Shown piece by piece: positions 32,690 to 41,064 of a stretch of DNA of 64,000 bases. The notes beneath the pieces were generated by a model. The model did no database searches and was not told the origin of the DNA. It saw only the letters and a program-made list of their open reading frames with translations. This stretch comes from Bacillota bacterium (GTDB taxonomy: Bacteria > Bacillota > Clostridia > Christensenellales > UMGS416). The stretch is taken from positions 51,613 to 115,612 of the forward strand of contig JAEYRH010000012.1 of the NCBI GenBank assembly GCA_023435705.1, read 5' to 3'. Positions within the stretch are counted from its first letter, which is position 1; each line of letters opens with the position of its first letter. The translations under genes were made by a program, and so were the position numbers.

Positions 32690-33997
32690 TCAGTCAGCTA
32701 ATTCGATCTCGATCACCGTATCCAACGGGTCGGGCAGGCAGCAGTCGTTCATGATTGGGTCTGTCTCGAGAAAAGTGAGCCCCTGGTAGGCATGAAGCAT
32801 CCAAGCGGCAGACAACTTGATCTCGCTCCCATCGCGAAGCAGTCGCGCCTTCTTCACTTTCTCCGCCGCAATACCCGGCAGGTACAAGGGACCAATGGGC
32901 GGCTCAAACACATGGGCGTAAACAAGATTGCCCTTGCGGGTGTAGCGCCCCCACTCAGGCTTGGGCAGGTTGGCGTTGCCGCAGCCAACCAGGCTGCCGC
33001 CGTTCAAATCCATCCAACGGCCCACGTCAGCCAAGATACGCAGTGACTCCTCCGGGATGTTTCCCCGTGCGTCCGGACCCACGTTCAGCAGCATGTTGCC
33101 GCCCTTGCTCACGCACTCAGCCAGCTTGCGCACGATCACCGAGGCGGGCTTAAAAAACTTGTCTGCAGCGGCGTAGCCCCAGTTCTTGTTCATCGTGATG
33201 CAGGCCTCCCACGGGATGGGCTCGCCGCGCTTGTTGGTGAGGCCCTCCGGCGGGATGAGCTGCTCAGGAGAGGCGAAGTCGCCGCTCCACGGGCTGGGCT
33301 CATCCTCCAGGATGGAGCCGAAGCTGCTGCCGCCCACCTCCAGGCGGTTGTCAATCAGCACGTCGGGCTGGTAGCTGCGGATCATCTTCACCAGTTTCTC
33401 CGCCTGCCATTTCTCGCCCACCATGTTGTCATAGGAAAAGTCAAACCACATGATGTCCAGCTTGCCATAACCGGTGCAGAGCTCCTTCACCTGGCCATGC
33501 AGGTAGTCCACATAGCGCTCAAACCGGTGCTCCGCACCTTCAAAAGCCTTGTTTTCCCGCATGGGGTGGCAGCGGTCGCCATAATGGGGGTAGTCTGGGT
33601 GGTGCCAGTCCAGCAGCGAGTAATACAAACCCACTTTCAGGCCCTCGGCGCGGAAGGCATCCAGGTATTCACGGATCAAGTCCCGTTTGGCCGGCGTGTT
33701 GGTGGCCTTGTAATCGGTAAGAGCGCTGTCAAACAGGCAGAATCCGTCGTGGTGCTTGGCTGTCATCACGGCATACTTCATGCCGGCGGCTTTGGCTGCC
33801 CTGGCCCACTTTTTCGGGTCATAGTCCACAGGGTTAAAGGAGTCAAAAAACTGCTGATAGTCCTCATTGGAAATGCGCTCCACACTGCGCACCCACTCGC
33901 CGCGGGCAGGCGTGGCATAAATGCCCCAATGGATGAACATGCCGAACCGGTCCTGGCGGAACCAATTGATGCGCTGGAATTTCTCAAACATAGCCAT
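32690..33997 (-). CDS. Alpha-L-fucosidase (GH29)
   Basis: About 435 residues, intracellular. GH29 barrel: WFRQDRFGMFIHWGIYA near the N-terminus, AVMTAKHHDGFCLFDS, GLYYSLLDWHHPDYP, and KLDIMWFDFSYDN, which holds the catalytic nucleophile Asp. GGNMLLNVGPDARG is also typical. A small C-terminal beta domain completes it. ATG 33997 with GGAGG upstream; ATG 33991 has better spacing and is equally possible. The frame extends to 34072 but lacks a ribosome-binding site there. Releases fucose from host or plant glycans; no transporter is adjacent. Confidence 0.92.
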   Translation of the reverse strand: MAMFEKFQRINWFRQDRFGMFIHWGIYATPARGEWVRSVERISNEDYQQFFDSFNPVDYDPKKWARAAKAAGMKYAVMTAKHHDGFCLFDSALTDYKATNTPAKRDLIREYLDAFRAEGLKVGLYYSLLDWHHPDYPHYGDRCHPMRENKAFEGAEHRFERYVDYLHGQVKELCTGYGKLDIMWFDFSYDNMVGEKWQAEKLVKMIRSYQPDVLIDNRLEVGGSSFGSILEDEPSPWSGDFASPEQLIPPEGLTNKRGEPIPWEACITMNKNWGYAAADKFFKPASVIVRKLAECVSKGGNMLLNVGPDARGNIPEESLRILADVGRWMDLNGGSLVGCGNANLPKPEWGRYTRKGNLVYAHVFEPPIGPLYLPGIAAEKVKKARLLRDGSEIKLSAAWMLHAYQGLTFLETDPIMNDCCLPDPLDTVIEIELAD

Positions 33998-34135
33998 ACT
34001 CCTCCGTTGGAAGTCTGCCGGTATTATACCATGGCAGCGGTGTGCTGCGTGAATTTCAACCACTTTGCTCAATGAATATCAGCTCCGGATGAACGAGATG
34101 CCTGCGACGAAAAACAAATGTGGAGCCAAGCAGGA

Positions 34136-34576
34136 TCAATCCTTTGAAAGTGCCATGGTAAACCGGTAATGGGTGAGCCGGAAACCCTGCTGTTCATAGA
34201 AACGGTGAGCGCGCTCCCGCATCCGGTTGGTGGAAAGCTCCAGGAAGTAGCAGCCTCTGGCCCGGGCCAGCGCAGCCATTTTGTCCACCATCGCCGCGCC
34301 AACGCCTGCGCCACGAAAGCCTTCCTCCACCACCAGCTCCACAATCTCTGCCACAGGGCCTTCGTGGTGCAGCGGCGAGGAAAATTGCAGGCTGCCAAAG
34401 GCGCACACAGAGCCCTCGGCTTCTGCAACCAGATAAACGATTGCGGGATCGGCAAGGTTGTTCATATATTTGTGTGAGAACAAAGCAAAATCGTATTTCT
34501 TCGGAGTTTCCAGCAGCTCGATCAGGCGGTGCACATGGGGTGCGTCGTATTCGGTGGCTGGGCGGACGATGGCCAT
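34136..34576 (-). CDS. GNAT family N-acetyltransferase
   Basis: 146 residues. Acetyl-CoA site VVEEGFRGAGVGAAMVDKMA near residue 80 (R-G-x-G-x-G), followed by ARARGCYFLELSTNRMRERA and the C-terminal FYEQQGF motif, which mark it as a standard GNAT fold. Substrate unknown. Isolated, same strand as the fucosidase, with no obvious operon partner. Confidence 0.88.
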   Translation of the reverse strand: MAIVRPATEYDAPHVHRLIELLETPKKYDFALFSHKYMNNLADPAIVYLVAEAEGSVCAFGSLQFSSPLHHEGPVAEIVELVVEEGFRGAGVGAAMVDKMAALARARGCYFLELSTNRMRERAHRFYEQQGFRLTHYRFTMALSKD

Positions 34577-34855
34577 ACATGCACCTCTTGAAAGGTCTTG
34601 GGCGAAAACACAAAATCAAAAGAAACGCCAGTCAATACTGCCCTGCTTAACAATTCTTCCTTAGGACGGTTTGACATCATAATAGCTTGCGGATTGCAGG
34701 GGCGTCAAGGTATGTACCAAGAATAATCATAAAGGGCTAGATTGTGTTATAATATATTGGTCAGATTTAAGATAGAACCGCTTCATTGATAATTCAGAAA
34801 TACGCCACTTAAGCAATTAACCAATTAGGATTACTAATGTTAGCCAGGAGGTATA

Positions 34856-35689
34856 ATGGATACTCCAACGAATTCACTGGGCTATATCTCTCCTAACATC
34901 CTTATTATTATTATATGTTTGAGCATAATTGCTATTTGTTTGACCGTATTAGCAATACACCTCTTTAGAAACCAATATTTTCATAATAACAGTTACATAT
35001 ACAATAAGCTCATAGAAACAAACAAGAAGTTTCTCCCACTATTTACTAACGTGCATGACATAAGTAGAAAGTATTCTCTATCTTCAAAAAGCGCATTTGA
35101 CTCATTTAATCCGACAAAGCATATGATAATCGTGTCAATTGATTGCATAAGCTATATATCAAGACAAATAGATTATGGGAAACATAACCAAGAAATCTGG
35201 AATAAGTACCAAAAAGAGATTCAGGATCTCAAAAGATTGCCACTCAATGCAACCATCCATACTTGCTCTTATTCAAAAACATGGTTCATTAAGCGTTCAA
35301 ACAAATGCCTAATACAAGACCTGCTAGAAGAACCGAAGCTGAAAAGCAATGTAGTAATATATTGGGATTATCGATCACCAAAAGGGAGAAATTATTATAG
35401 AGACGAAATGGTGTACGATGCTGAGAGTTGCGTGCGGAAAGCACTGGAATCAAATTCCAAGAAAACCTTTGCCGAGGAGCAACGAAGTCTTGTCACCAAA
35501 GCATTGAGATTCAATGTCCTTAAGAGAGATAATTATAGATGTATTATATGCGGGGCTTCTGCAAATGACGGTGTCACACTAGAAGTTGATCATATTTTAC
35601 CAATATCAAGAGGTGGTAAAACAGAAATAAGCAATCTCCAAACATTATGTCATCACTGTAATAGAGGCAAGCACGCAAGAATGATGTGA
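34856..35689 (+). CDS. Membrane-anchored HNH endonuclease-domain protein
   Basis: 277 residues. One N-terminal membrane helix (NILIIIICLSIIAICLTVLA, about residues 14-37), an unrecognised 160-residue middle part, and a C-terminal HNH domain (RFNVLKRDNYRCIICGASA, LEVDHILPISRGGKTEISNL, QTLCHHCNRGKHARM). Both CxxC zinc pairs and the HNH residues are intact. Base composition is strikingly AT-rich compared with neighbours on both sides, with many ata, aga and tta codons, suggesting recent horizontal acquisition. The preceding 279 bases are also AT-rich; they contain a TATAAT around 34747 but no good -35. Defence, competence or colicin-like roles are possible; none is shown. Confidence 0.82.
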   Translation: MDTPTNSLGYISPNILIIIICLSIIAICLTVLAIHLFRNQYFHNNSYIYNKLIETNKKFLPLFTNVHDISRKYSLSSKSAFDSFNPTKHMIIVSIDCISYISRQIDYGKHNQEIWNKYQKEIQDLKRLPLNATIHTCSYSKTWFIKRSNKCLIQDLLEEPKLKSNVVIYWDYRSPKGRNYYRDEMVYDAESCVRKALESNSKKTFAEEQRSLVTKALRFNVLKRDNYRCIICGASANDGVTLEVDHILPISRGGKTEISNLQTLCHHCNRGKHARMM

Positions 35690-35777
35690 TTTGCGATGAG
35701 CACTAATGCATGTCAGCAAAAGAGTTAGCCCTCACATGACCAGTTTTACACAGAATTAGTATTGATCTATATGCAAA

Positions 35778-35808
35778 GCCCGCCTATCAGCGTTAGTGAT
35801 AGGCGGGC
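35778..35808. terminator. Hairpin between convergent HNH and ald genes
   Basis: Perfect 12-base arms GCCCGCCTATCA/TGATAGGCGGGC with a 7-base loop. T-tails are weak on both sides (minus: TTTGCAT), so it may be a terminator of moderate strength. Confidence 0.55.
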
Positions 35809-35826
35809 AATATCTGGCGAAAGTGC

Positions 35827-36930
35827 TCAGATAGAAATCCTGTGATACACCATACCAAATGCGTCAGCCACACCGGGGCAGGTGCACTTGCCCTCATAGG
35901 TATTCACACCGGCCACAATGGCGTCGCTGCGGCGGATGGCGCCCTCCATGCCCAGATTGGCAATCATCAGGCCGTAACTGAGCGTGGCATTGGTAAGCGC
36001 TTGCGTGCTGGTGCGCGGCACAGCGCCGGGCATATTGGCCACGCAATAGTGCACCACGCCATCCACTTCATACACAGGGTTCTCATGGGTGGTGGCGTGG
36101 GTGGTCTCGCAGCAACCACCCTGATCCACAGCCACATCCACAATCACCGCACCCTTTTTCATTAATTTCAGGTGCTCGCGTTGGATAATCCTCGGAGCTG
36201 TGGCGCCGGGAATCAGCACCGCTCCGATCACAAGATCTGCCTCCGCCAATGCTGCTTTGAAGTTGGCAGCATTGCTGAACAGTGTGCGCACTGCGCCGCC
36301 CATCACATCGTCGATGTAAATGAGCTTGTTGATGTTGGTGTCCATCACAGTGACCTTGGCACCCATGCCCAACGCGACCTTACAGGCGTTCCGACCCACC
36401 ACACCGGCGCCGACGATCAGCACCCTGCCCTTTTCCACACCGGGCACGCCGCCCAACAGCACGCCCCGGCCGCCGAAGGGCCTCTCCAGGTATTTCGCGC
36501 CCTCTTGCGCGGCGAGCCGGCCGGCAATCTCACTCATGGGCCGCAGGCAGGGCAGCACGCCGCCCTCGGTGATCGTCTCGTATGCGACTGCCTTCACACC
36601 GGATGCAAGAAGGGCGTCCGTCAGATCCCGATCGGCTGCCAGGTGAAGGAAAGTGTATAGTATCAAACCATGGCGGAAGAAGCGGTATTCACTTTTCAAC
36701 GGCTCCTTGACCTTCACAATCATGTCCGCAGCGCCCCACACCTGCGCGGCTGTCTCCACCAGCCTCGCGCCGGCTGCTTCATACTCGGCATCCTCATAGC
36801 CCGCACCCAGCCCGGCGCCTTTCTGCACAAGCACCTCGTGGCCGGCTTCTGCATAAGCCCGGGCGCAGTTGGGCGTCATGCCAACCCGGTATTCGTGGTT
36901 CTTGATCTCTGTAACAGTTCCGACTTTCAT
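35827..36930 (-). CDS. ald: Alanine dehydrogenase
   Basis: 367 residues, normal length. Interconverts L-alanine and pyruvate plus ammonia with NAD. N-terminal KVGTVTEIKNHEYRVGMTP, catalytic Lys in MIVKVKEPLKSEY and His in LYTFLHLAADRDL, NAD site VLIVGAGVVGRNACKVALGM, and the C-terminal signature MPGAVPRTSTQALTNATLSY. In spore-formers it is tied to spore development and alanine catabolism. Monocistronic. Confidence 0.95.
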   Translation of the reverse strand: MKVGTVTEIKNHEYRVGMTPNCARAYAEAGHEVLVQKGAGLGAGYEDAEYEAAGARLVETAAQVWGAADMIVKVKEPLKSEYRFFRHGLILYTFLHLAADRDLTDALLASGVKAVAYETITEGGVLPCLRPMSEIAGRLAAQEGAKYLERPFGGRGVLLGGVPGVEKGRVLIVGAGVVGRNACKVALGMGAKVTVMDTNINKLIYIDDVMGGAVRTLFSNAANFKAALAEADLVIGAVLIPGATAPRIIQREHLKLMKKGAVIVDVAVDQGGCCETTHATTHENPVYEVDGVVHYCVANMPGAVPRTSTQALTNATLSYGLMIANLGMEGAIRRSDAIVAGVNTYEGKCTCPGVADAFGMVYHRISI

Positions 36931-37021
36931 TCAAATTCCTCCCAGCAGCCAGATCAACATCATTATACTCTGATTTCTTATGGTCTGAGATGGTCTATTA
37001 TACCTGATCACCGATTGGGGC

Positions 37022-37054
37022 AAAGAACAAGGGCGGGAATCTCTTCCCGCCCTT
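37022..37054 (-). terminator. Terminator of the cdaA-ispH operon
   Basis: Minus strand: arms AAGGGCGGGAA/TTCCCGCCCTT around a 4-base loop, followed by GTTCTTTG, 15 bases behind the ispH-rpsA stop. Confidence 0.75.
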
Positions 37055-37068
37055 CCGGCATTGGTATA

Positions 37069-39207
37069 TTATTCTTCCGCATCCTGCTCTTCCACAGGCT
37101 CCAGCTCAACCTCGTCCTCATGCACAGGCTGCTCCGCCACTGCCTCTCGGATGGAGAGACTGATGCGCTTCTCCGCAGGATTCACATCCAGGATCTTGAC
37201 CGGCACGATCATATCGGGCTGCAGCACGCTTTCCACCTTATCGATGTGGTGGTCAGCCACCTGGGAAATATGCACCAGGCCATCAAGACCGGGCTCCAGC
37301 TCTACAAAGGCGCCGAAGGTCACGATGCGCACCACCTTGCCCTGCACGATGTCGCCCACATGATAGCGATCGGGAGCCAGATCCCAGGGGCGGGGCTTGG
37401 CTTGCTTGGCGCTCAAGCTCAGGCGCTTGCGCTCCACATCAACCTTGAGCACCTGCACGTTGATCTCCTCACCCACGCTCACCACGTCGCGGGGGTGCTT
37501 CACGCGGCCCCAGGCCAGGTCTGTCACATGGACCAGGCCGTCCACGCCAGCCACGTCCACAAAAGCGCCGAAATCGGTGATGCGGCGCACGGTGCCCCGG
37601 GCAACCTCACCTTCATGGCTTTTCAGCATTTCCCAGATCTCGACCTCGTGCTTCTGCTTGTCAGCTTCCAGCACGGCGCGGCGGGATGCAACCACGCGAT
37701 GGCGGTGCTTCTCTACCTCGATGATCTTCAGATCCATCTCTTTGCCCACGTACTCGGTGATGTCTTCCACATACCGTGTGTCCAGCTGTGACGCGGGGAT
37801 GAAGGCGCGCACACCGTAGACATTGGCGATGAGACCGCCCTTGACCACCTGCTTGCCCAAACCCTTCACAGCATTGCCAGCCTCGAAGTCGTCCATGATC
37901 TGCTTCCAACCCTTGCGGACTTCCAGGTTTTTCAATGACAGCACGACGTTACCGTCACCGTCGTTGATCTTGAGGATCTCGACCTCAAGCTCGTCTCCCT
38001 CATGGGCTTCCTGTAACAGATCCACATTGCTCTCAGACGAAAACTCGTCCTTGCTGATGATGCCGTCGGCCTTGTAGCCGATATTCACACACACCTCGTC
38101 TGCCGTCACCTGCACCACAGTGCCTTTGACGACCTGGCCGGGGCGGATGGTCCTCATCGTTTTTTCAAACGCTTCCTCGAAACTGTCGCGCGCCGGTTGG
38201 GCGGGTGGCTCTGCCACAGGGGCCGCTTCGGCCGTCTGCTCCGCGGCCACGGCCGCTGCTTCCGGCTCCGTCGCTATCCCGGCTTCAGGGGCAGCCGTAT
38301 CTACCGAGGCCTGTGCTTCAACAGGCTCCTCCACGGGCACTGCCTGCTCCACCTGGACTTCCATTTCCCTGTTGTCCATCTCGCTCATGTTACTGTAAAC
38401 CTCCTCGATGATCCAATCCGGAGTTGAAGCCCCGGAAACAATTCCTACTGTTTGACACCCCGGAAACCCACCCGCCGGCAGCTCTGACGCGTTTTCCACC
38501 CAAATGGTGTTGGGCCGCGCCTTGCGGCAGATTTCATAAAGTTTCCTGGTGTTGGAGCTGTTGCGACCGCCCACCACCACGATGCAGTCTGCCCTCCGGG
38601 CCAGCTCCTCCGCCTCGCTTTGGCGCTCGGCAGTGGCGTTGCAGATCGAAGGGAAAACCTCCGGATCGGTGATCTTGCCCCGAAGCAACTCCACAAGCCT
38701 CTCCCAGCGGGACTGGGGCGTCGTGGTCTGGGCTACAATGCAGGCATGCTCCAAATGTGGCAGTGAAGCCACATCTTCTTCGGTGCTTACGATGCAGGCG
38801 GAATTGCCGCACCAGCCGTTGATGCCCTCCACCTCAGGGTGCTCACGTTCGCCGATGATCACAATGGGAACACCCTGCTCGTGACACCGATGGGCCTTGT
38901 CCTGTATGCGCTTGACGCAGGGGCAGGTGGCATCCACGATGGCCAGGCCCTGCCGCTTGCATTGCTCGAGCACATCCTGGCTCACGCCATGGCTGCGGAT
39001 GACCACAGTGGCATCGGGTGGAATGTCATCCAACTGCTCAGTTGCCTGCACGCCCAACCCTTTCAGCCGCTCCACGACCTGATCGTTGTGGATAATCGGC
39101 CCCCAGGTATAAACAGGCTTGCCGCCGTCAGCGCATTGGAAAACCATGTCGACTGCCCGGCGAACCCCGAAGCAAAAGCCTCCCTTTTCCGCCCTGACAA
39201 TGACCAT
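37069..39207 (-). CDS. ispH: IspH (HMB-PP reductase) fused to ribosomal protein S1
   Basis: 712 residues. Residues 1-280 are the iron-sulfur enzyme IspH, last step of the MEP isoprenoid pathway, with cluster cysteines in GFCFGVRRAVD (Cys 12), DATCPCV (Cys 95) and SICNATAERQ (Cys 189). An Ala/Glu/Pro-rich linker (285-345) leads to four S1 RNA-binding repeats starting near 358, 440, 530 and 615 (for example GTVRRITDFGAFVDVAGVDG). The fusion is known in Clostridia. Bacterial S1 normally has up to six repeats; four is usual for Firmicutes. Last gene of the operon, 92 bases behind plsC. Confidence 0.95.
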   Translation of the reverse strand: MVIVRAEKGGFCFGVRRAVDMVFQCADGGKPVYTWGPIIHNDQVVERLKGLGVQATEQLDDIPPDATVVIRSHGVSQDVLEQCKRQGLAIVDATCPCVKRIQDKAHRCHEQGVPIVIIGEREHPEVEGINGWCGNSACIVSTEEDVASLPHLEHACIVAQTTTPQSRWERLVELLRGKITDPEVFPSICNATAERQSEAEELARRADCIVVVGGRNSSNTRKLYEICRKARPNTIWVENASELPAGGFPGCQTVGIVSGASTPDWIIEEVYSNMSEMDNREMEVQVEQAVPVEEPVEAQASVDTAAPEAGIATEPEAAAVAAEQTAEAAPVAEPPAQPARDSFEEAFEKTMRTIRPGQVVKGTVVQVTADEVCVNIGYKADGIISKDEFSSESNVDLLQEAHEGDELEVEILKINDGDGNVVLSLKNLEVRKGWKQIMDDFEAGNAVKGLGKQVVKGGLIANVYGVRAFIPASQLDTRYVEDITEYVGKEMDLKIIEVEKHRHRVVASRRAVLEADKQKHEVEIWEMLKSHEGEVARGTVRRITDFGAFVDVAGVDGLVHVTDLAWGRVKHPRDVVSVGEEINVQVLKVDVERKRLSLSAKQAKPRPWDLAPDRYHVGDIVQGKVVRIVTFGAFVELEPGLDGLVHISQVADHHIDKVESVLQPDMIVPVKILDVNPAEKRISLSIREAVAEQPVHEDEVELEPVEEQDAEE

Positions 39208-39299
39208 AGTTGCACCTCTATCAAGTATATACTATGTGTTCACAAAATTCAAATACTATTAAACTTTGTGAACGGTGGGAGATAATGGGAGGGGGGATT

Positions 39300-39929
39300 T
39301 CACATCAGCGCGCTCAGCGCCTCGAGCACGGCGGCTGTGGCCTTCTCAGTGGTATCACTTTTCACACGGCCGGCGCCCTTCAGTGCCGCAAGATCCACTG
39401 GCTGCCCCACAACCACCCGCACCGGGCGAAACAGCCGGAACCCAGCCGTGTCGGCAAAGAGCACCGGGATCACCGGCGCGCCGGAGACCATGGCGATATA
39501 GCCCACACCGTTGTTGAATTTCTGAATCGTGCCGTCCAGCTTCTTATTGCGGGTGCCCTCGGGGAAAATCGCGAAGACTTCTCCGGCTTTCAGAATATCC
39601 AAAGACCGCTTGATTGCGCCGATGTCTGCGGTGCCACGATTGACGGGGAAGGCGCCAACAGCGCGCAACACCCAACTGAAGAACCGGCCATGGCGAAACA
39701 GCTCGCTCTTGGCCATAAACACGGTGCGCCGTGGAAAAAGAATCCTGGGGATGAAAAACACTTCCCACATCGAAATGTGGTTGGCGAACACGATGAACGG
39801 CCCATTCTGCGGGATATGCTCCCTGCCTTGCACCCGGAGGGGAAAGACCAGTGCTGTGAGCAGCACTGTAAGAAATTTGCCAAACGCATAAAGCGCTTTG
39901 TCAACCCATCTCATTTCTGAAGTGGTCAT
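39300..39929 (-). CDS. plsC: 1-acyl-glycerol-3-phosphate acyltransferase (PlsC family)
   Basis: 209 residues with an N-terminal hydrophobic helix. It transfers acyl chains to lysophosphatidate in phospholipid synthesis. Block I reads ANHISMWEVFF, giving HX4E instead of the usual HX4D. Block III EGTRNKK (in IFPEGTRNKK) and block IV PVIPVLF are normal. The His-to-acid spacing is preserved, so activity is likely. The start overlaps the end of cmk by four bases. Sits in the long cdaA-ispH operon; the cmk-plsC-ispH-rpsA order is common in Clostridia. Confidence 0.92.
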   Translation of the reverse strand: MTTSEMRWVDKALYAFGKFLTVLLTALVFPLRVQGREHIPQNGPFIVFANHISMWEVFFIPRILFPRRTVFMAKSELFRHGRFFSWVLRAVGAFPVNRGTADIGAIKRSLDILKAGEVFAIFPEGTRNKKLDGTIQKFNNGVGYIAMVSGAPVIPVLFADTAGFRLFRPVRVVVGQPVDLAALKGAGRVKSDTTEKATAAVLEALSALM

Positions 39930-40630
39930 ATGCCCTGCCGCACCCTCCGTATCACATGTTCCACAGCCTCTTCGGCTGTCAGTTCCGTGGTATCAAGCAC
40001 CTCGGCGCCATCGGCCACCCTGAGAGGGGAAGCGGCGCGGGAGCTGTCTTGCAGGTCGCGTTCCTCAATGTCGCGCACGCACTCCTCAAAACTTTTGCTG
40101 CTGCCGCGGCTTTGCAGCTCCAGCAGCCTTCGGCGGGCGCGGGCTTCCACTGAGGCGGTGACAAAAAACTTATGCTGCGCCGTCGGCAGCACATGGGTGC
40201 CGATGTCGCGGCCATCCATCACCACGCTGCGCTGCCCGGCAATGGCCTGCTGAAGCGCCACCAGCCGCCGGCGCACCGCCGGCCACTGGCTCACATCGGA
40301 GGCTGCTCGGGATACCTCCGGCGTGCGGATGAGAGCAGTCACGTCCTCCCCGTCCAGCAGAACCGTTTGGGCGCCCTGTTCCACCAGCATTGACACATCG
40401 GTGCTCCCGGCCATTTTGCTCACAGCAGCCTCGTCCTGCGTGCAGAGGCCCAGCCGCAGCGCTTTCAGACCCACCGCGCGGTACATCGCGCCGGTGTCCA
40501 GATAGGTGAAACCCAGCCTTGCAGCCACAACCTTGGCAATCGTGGACTTGCCGGCCCCGGCGGGGCCGTCGACGGCGATCTGGATTGCGGTGGCATGGGT
40601 CTGTGGTCGCTTCCCTTCGTTGTTCATCAT
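39926..40630 (-). CDS. cmk: Cytidylate kinase
   Basis: 234 residues. Phosphorylates CMP/dCMP. P-loop AVDGPAGAGKSTIAKVVA, followed by YLDTGAMYRAVGLKAL, NMP-binding segment with VVMDGRDIGTHVLP, and lid region ASVEARARRRLLEL. A 15-residue N-terminal extension precedes the first strand. Two ATGs in a row at 40630 and 40627; the first overlaps the hutP-family stop (ATGATGA), giving tight coupling. Confidence 0.95.
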   Translation of the reverse strand: MMNNEGKRPQTHATAIQIAVDGPAGAGKSTIAKVVAARLGFTYLDTGAMYRAVGLKALRLGLCTQDEAAVSKMAGSTDVSMLVEQGAQTVLLDGEDVTALIRTPEVSRAASDVSQWPAVRRRLVALQQAIAGQRSVVMDGRDIGTHVLPTAQHKFFVTASVEARARRRLLELQSRGSSKSFEECVRDIEERDLQDSSRAASPLRVADGAEVLDTTELTAEEAVEHVIRRVRQGI

Positions 40631-41040
40631 ATCACGCGGTGCCCCAGGCCGATGGCGTTTTCATTCAGGTGCAGCAGGCCGATGCCGGTGAAGATGCACA
40701 CGGCAAGATGGTCTTCATGGCGGGCGATGCCGATCTTGCCGCCCATGTTAAGCCCGATGGCCTTCGGCATGATCTGCGAGAGCGCCTCGCGGGCAGCGCC
40801 TGCCACGGCGCCCTCCTCATTGTGGTGGTCGCCGATGATGCCCTCGCGCTTTGCAGCCACGACAGCCCGCTCGATCACCTTCATCACAGAGGAAATAAAC
40901 TCGCCGCCGTAGTCCACTGCGGCGGCCGGGATGGAAAGGGCGTGATAATGGTCTTTCAGGTCTTTTTCTTCCTCACGGCTGCGGGAAAGGCTCAGCAGCA
41001 CCGCGGCGCGGCAGACCTCACGGCTGATTGACTCGCTCAA
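40627..41040 (-). CDS. HutP family protein
   Basis: 137 residues resembling the HutP family, whose Bacillus founder is a histidine- and Mg2+-dependent RNA-binding antiterminator. Visible are AAVDYGGEFISSVMKVIERA, the HHNEEGAVAGAAREALSQIM stretch with candidate metal-ligand His/Glu, and the C-terminal GLLHLNENAIGLGHR. No hut (histidine utilisation) genes are nearby, so the target and ligand in this lineage are open. TTG start at 41040 seven bases after GGAGG. Overlaps cmk by four bases. Confidence 0.8.
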   Translation of the reverse strand: MSESISREVCRAAVLLSLSRSREEEKDLKDHYHALSIPAAAVDYGGEFISSVMKVIERAVVAAKREGIIGDHHNEEGAVAGAAREALSQIMPKAIGLNMGGKIGIARHEDHLAVCIFTGIGLLHLNENAIGLGHRVI

Positions 41041-41064
41041 GGGCGTTCCTCCATAAAAGTCATG

